This document shows positions 4,500-6,528 of a stretch of 6,528 bases of DNA, in pieces. Made by a program: the position numbers and the translations under genes. The stretch spans positions 1 through 6,528 of the forward strand of contig QMNJ01000088.1 of the NCBI GenBank assembly GCA_003647715.1. Reading direction: 5' to 3'. Within the stretch, counting starts at the first letter, position 1; the number at the start of each line of letters is the position of its first letter. The notes beneath the pieces are model-generated. The model was given only the letters and a program-made list of their open reading frames with translations, was not told where the DNA came from and did not search any database. The stretch is from Candidatus Coatesiibacteriota bacterium (GTDB lineage Bacteria > RBG-13-66-14 > B26-G2).

Positions 4500-6528
4500 A
4501 TGCCATTCAATAGATACAACAAAAAAGAAGGTCTCATTGAACTCAGGCGACTGGTTGATAAGTTCAACGCCAACATCAACCGTTATATGTCATCTACCTA
4601 CGACGAGGCGGATACACGCCAGGACCTTATAGAACCTCTCTTCATCTCACTCGGCTGGGATGTCCATAACGAGCAGAACCTATCACCCGACATCAAAGAG
4701 GTCAAATACGAAGGAAGGGTGCGAGTTCACGAACATGGTCGTGAGACAATAAAAAACCCCGACTATGTATTCCGATACGGTCTCAAGACATTCTTCTTCG
4801 TGGAGGTGAAACCACCTCACCGTGCAATCCCCGATAGTGATAGTGCCTTCCAGCTCAGGCGATACGCATGGTCAAAAGGTCTTCCTATCTCAATCCTCAC
4901 CAACTTTAAGAACCTCTGCGTCTATGACACACGATTCGAGCCCCGTAAAAAAGACGACCCCAGAAAAGCATTGGTCTGTGAGATACCATATACTCAATAT
5001 ATCAAAAAGTTTGACTACCTCTGGAATACATTCTCTTATGAATCTGCTATCACAGGTGCCTTTGATAAATACGCAGAAGAGACCAAGGGCAAGCGTGGTC
5101 ATGTGAAGGTTAATGACGCGTTCCTCGCCGAGATTGAGCACTTTCGGGAGATGCTCGCCAGAAATATTGCCCTCAGAAACAGAGACCTTAATCTCAGTGT
5201 TCATCAGATAAATTCCTGCGTCCAGCGAACGATAGACCGCATAATATTCCTCCGGGTATGCGAGGACAGAGATATAGAACAGTATGCGAACTTGAAGATA
5301 ATTGCGGAGGGTGGCGAGGGCATTTACAGCCGGCTCCTAAAATACTTTGAGCAAGCAGAGGGCAAGTATAATGCGGGGCTGTTTAATCTGGGTGAGGACG
5401 AAATGACAAAATCATTAAAGATTGATGATAGTAAGCTAAAAGACATAATTGCATCTCTATACTACCCCGACTCTCCATACGCCTTTGACGCAATACCTGT
5501 TGAGATATTGGGGCAGGTATATGAGCAGTTCCTGGGCAAGACCATCCGCCTGACACCATCGGGGCAGGCGAAGATTGATTATAAGCCGGAGGTCAGAAAG
5601 GCGGGCGGAATCTACTACACGCCGAAGTATATCGTTGACTATATCGTTGAGAACACCGTAGGGCGACTATTAGAGGGCAAGACCATAAGGCAGGCGAGGA
5701 AAATTCGCATTCTGGACCCCGCATGTGGTTCTGGTTCATTTCTGCTCGGGGCTTATGAGTATCTACTGCGGTGGTATCTTCAGAGATACACAGAGGAGGC
5801 GAAGAGGTATGAGGGTAAGAAGATATATAGAACATCTGAGGATGAGTGGCGGTTGACGCTGGAGGAGCGAAAGCGGATAGTGATGGAGCACATATATGGA
5901 GTTGACATAGACGAGCAGGCGGTGGAGGTGACGAAGTTATCATTACACCTGAAGGTATTAGAGGGCGAGACCGCCGAGACGCTCAACGGGCAATTAAGAT
6001 TGATAGCGGAGCCGGCGCTACCGAATCTGGGGAAGAATATACGATGTGGCAACTCACTGATAGGTCCCGACTTCTATAGGCAGTATGACATAGGTCTATT
6101 CAGAGATGATGAGATAAGGCGGATAAATGTGTTTGACTGGTATGATGATGAGAAGGGCTTTGGCGAGATAATGAGGGATGGCGGTTTTGACGCAGTAATG
6201 GGTAATCCGCCTTATGGAGCTGAGTTTAGTAAAGAAGCTTTGAATTTTATATTAACTTCCTATGAATCTTCTACAAGAGACAGTTCTGCATTTTTTATTG
6301 AAAAAGGAATAAATATATCAAAGAAATATTTTAGTATGATAGTTCCTAAATCGATTTCATTTTATAAAGGTTGGAGTAGTATAAGAGAATTTATATTGGA
6401 TAATGGAATTGTAACTAACATTATGGAGTGTGGTTTAGCTTTCAAAGATGTTAACTATGAACAGATAGTTATATGCGTTGGGAAAGAGAAAAAAGAAAAA
6501 TCTACAATCGTAAATGTTGCTTATCCAA
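4500..6528 (+). CDS. Type IIG (Eco57I-like) restriction endonuclease/N6-adenine methyltransferase fusion, 3' end beyond window
   Basis: The frame is open from ATG 4500 to the edge (676 codons, no stop), so this is a 5' partial gene. Residues 35-130 form an HsdR-N-like nuclease: ADTRQDLIEPLFISLGW (37-53), then PD (D88), EVK (E102, K104) and QxxxY (Q118, Y122), a complete PD-(D/E)XK site. Residues about 200-365 are a helical connector. The methyltransferase core follows: GIYYTP (370-375, motif X region), DPACGSGSF (406-414, SAM-binding motif I), GVDID (467-471, motif II), TKLSLHL (478-484), CGNSLIG (516-522) and NPPY (569-572, catalytic motif IV of N6-adenine enzymes). This order and NPPY indicate the gamma class. 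Family members run to roughly 900-1100 residues with a C-terminal TaqI-like recognition domain; only its beginning is present. One polypeptide would both cut and methylate, protecting the host. No Shine-Dalgarno site precedes the ATG. BREX PglX is less likely because a nuclease is fused. Confidence 0.92.
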   Translation, partial: MPFNRYNKKEGLIELRRLVDKFNANINRYMSSTYDEADTRQDLIEPLFISLGWDVHNEQNLSPDIKEVKYEGRVRVHEHGRETIKNPDYVFRYGLKTFFFVEVKPPHRAIPDSDSAFQLRRYAWSKGLPISILTNFKNLCVYDTRFEPRKKDDPRKALVCEIPYTQYIKKFDYLWNTFSYESAITGAFDKYAEETKGKRGHVKVNDAFLAEIEHFREMLARNIALRNRDLNLSVHQINSCVQRTIDRIIFLRVCEDRDIEQYANLKIIAEGGEGIYSRLLKYFEQAEGKYNAGLFNLGEDEMTKSLKIDDSKLKDIIASLYYPDSPYAFDAIPVEILGQVYEQFLGKTIRLTPSGQAKIDYKPEVRKAGGIYYTPKYIVDYIVENTVGRLLEGKTIRQARKIRILDPACGSGSFLLGAYEYLLRWYLQRYTEEAKRYEGKKIYRTSEDEWRLTLEERKRIVMEHIYGVDIDEQAVEVTKLSLHLKVLEGETAETLNGQLRLIAEPALPNLGKNIRCGNSLIGPDFYRQYDIGLFRDDEIRRINVFDWYDDEKGFGEIMRDGGFDAVMGNPPYGAEFSKEALNFILTSYESSTRDSSAFFIEKGINISKKYFSMIVPKSISFYKGWSSIREFILDNGIVTNIMECGLAFKDVNYEQIVICVGKEKKEKSTIVNVAYP

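Noticed and set aside
4890..5204. Leftward 104-codon frame inside the restriction gene
   Set aside because: It has no ribosome-binding site or recognisable family and overlaps a well-supported coding region, so it is not a convincing antitoxin or controller gene.
5593..6052. Leftward open frames opposite the methyltransferase core
   Set aside because: Low-complexity Pro/Ser/Cys-rich translations over DPACGSGSF and neighbouring motifs on the plus strand. The purine-rich coding strand explains the lack of stops opposite.
1..6528. tRNA, rRNA, insertion sequences or CRISPR arrays
   Set aside because: Reading both strands I found no cloverleaf with a TTCRA arm, no transposase motifs with terminal repeats, and no regularly spaced repeats.
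4500..6528. BREX PglX or type I HsdM assignment
   Set aside because: HsdM lacks a fused nuclease and usually has NPPF, and PglX has no N-terminal PD-(D/E)XK domain. The fused nuclease with D88, E102 and K104 fits type IIG better.

Overview
The window looks like bacterial chromosome. Two proteins have Sec-type signal peptides, one gene starts with GTG behind a full AGGAGGTGA ribosome-binding site, and sigma-70-like promoter elements can be read. The ~530-aa aromatic-rich secreted protein, with a C-terminal module of the FGPGD...FAFVGGDDL type, recalls proteins of uncultivated lineages near the FCB group (WOR-3/Stahlbacteria-like). That placement is an impression and low confidence; nothing here fixes the taxon.

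Layout. From about 4260 down to 115, four genes are read leftward with gaps of 57, 30 and 3 nt: a secreted beta-rich protein (4260-2668, GTG start), cysteinyl-tRNA synthetase cysS (2610-1213), a small secreted protein with a probable concanavalin-like beta-sandwich (1182-466), and a 115-aa ten-cysteine DUF3795-type protein (462-115). The spacing suits one transcription unit, with a possible internal promoter ahead of cysS and a weak A/T hairpin plus T-tract at the end (80-105). The last two genes look translationally coupled.

A 239-nt divergent intergenic region (4261-4499) holds a leftward extended -10, one or two rightward promoters and three inverted repeats. One repeat sits between the proposed -35 and -10 of the rightward gene.

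Rightward from 4500 to the window edge runs the first 676 codons of a large restriction-modification fusion (type IIG, Eco57I-like). It has an N-terminal PD-(D/E)XK nuclease, a helical connector, and a gamma-class N6-adenine methyltransferase core (DPACGSGSF, NPPY), then the start of the target-recognition region, cut by the edge. Base composition falls from about 48% to about 27% GC just after the NPPY motif, where the core gives way to the specificity part. This suggests that the recognition domain has been exchanged and is the most striking signal here. Codon use also differs between the nuclease and methylase parts. The four leftward genes show no sign of belonging to a defence system; the restriction gene appears to begin an accessory segment beside an ordinary chromosomal operon.
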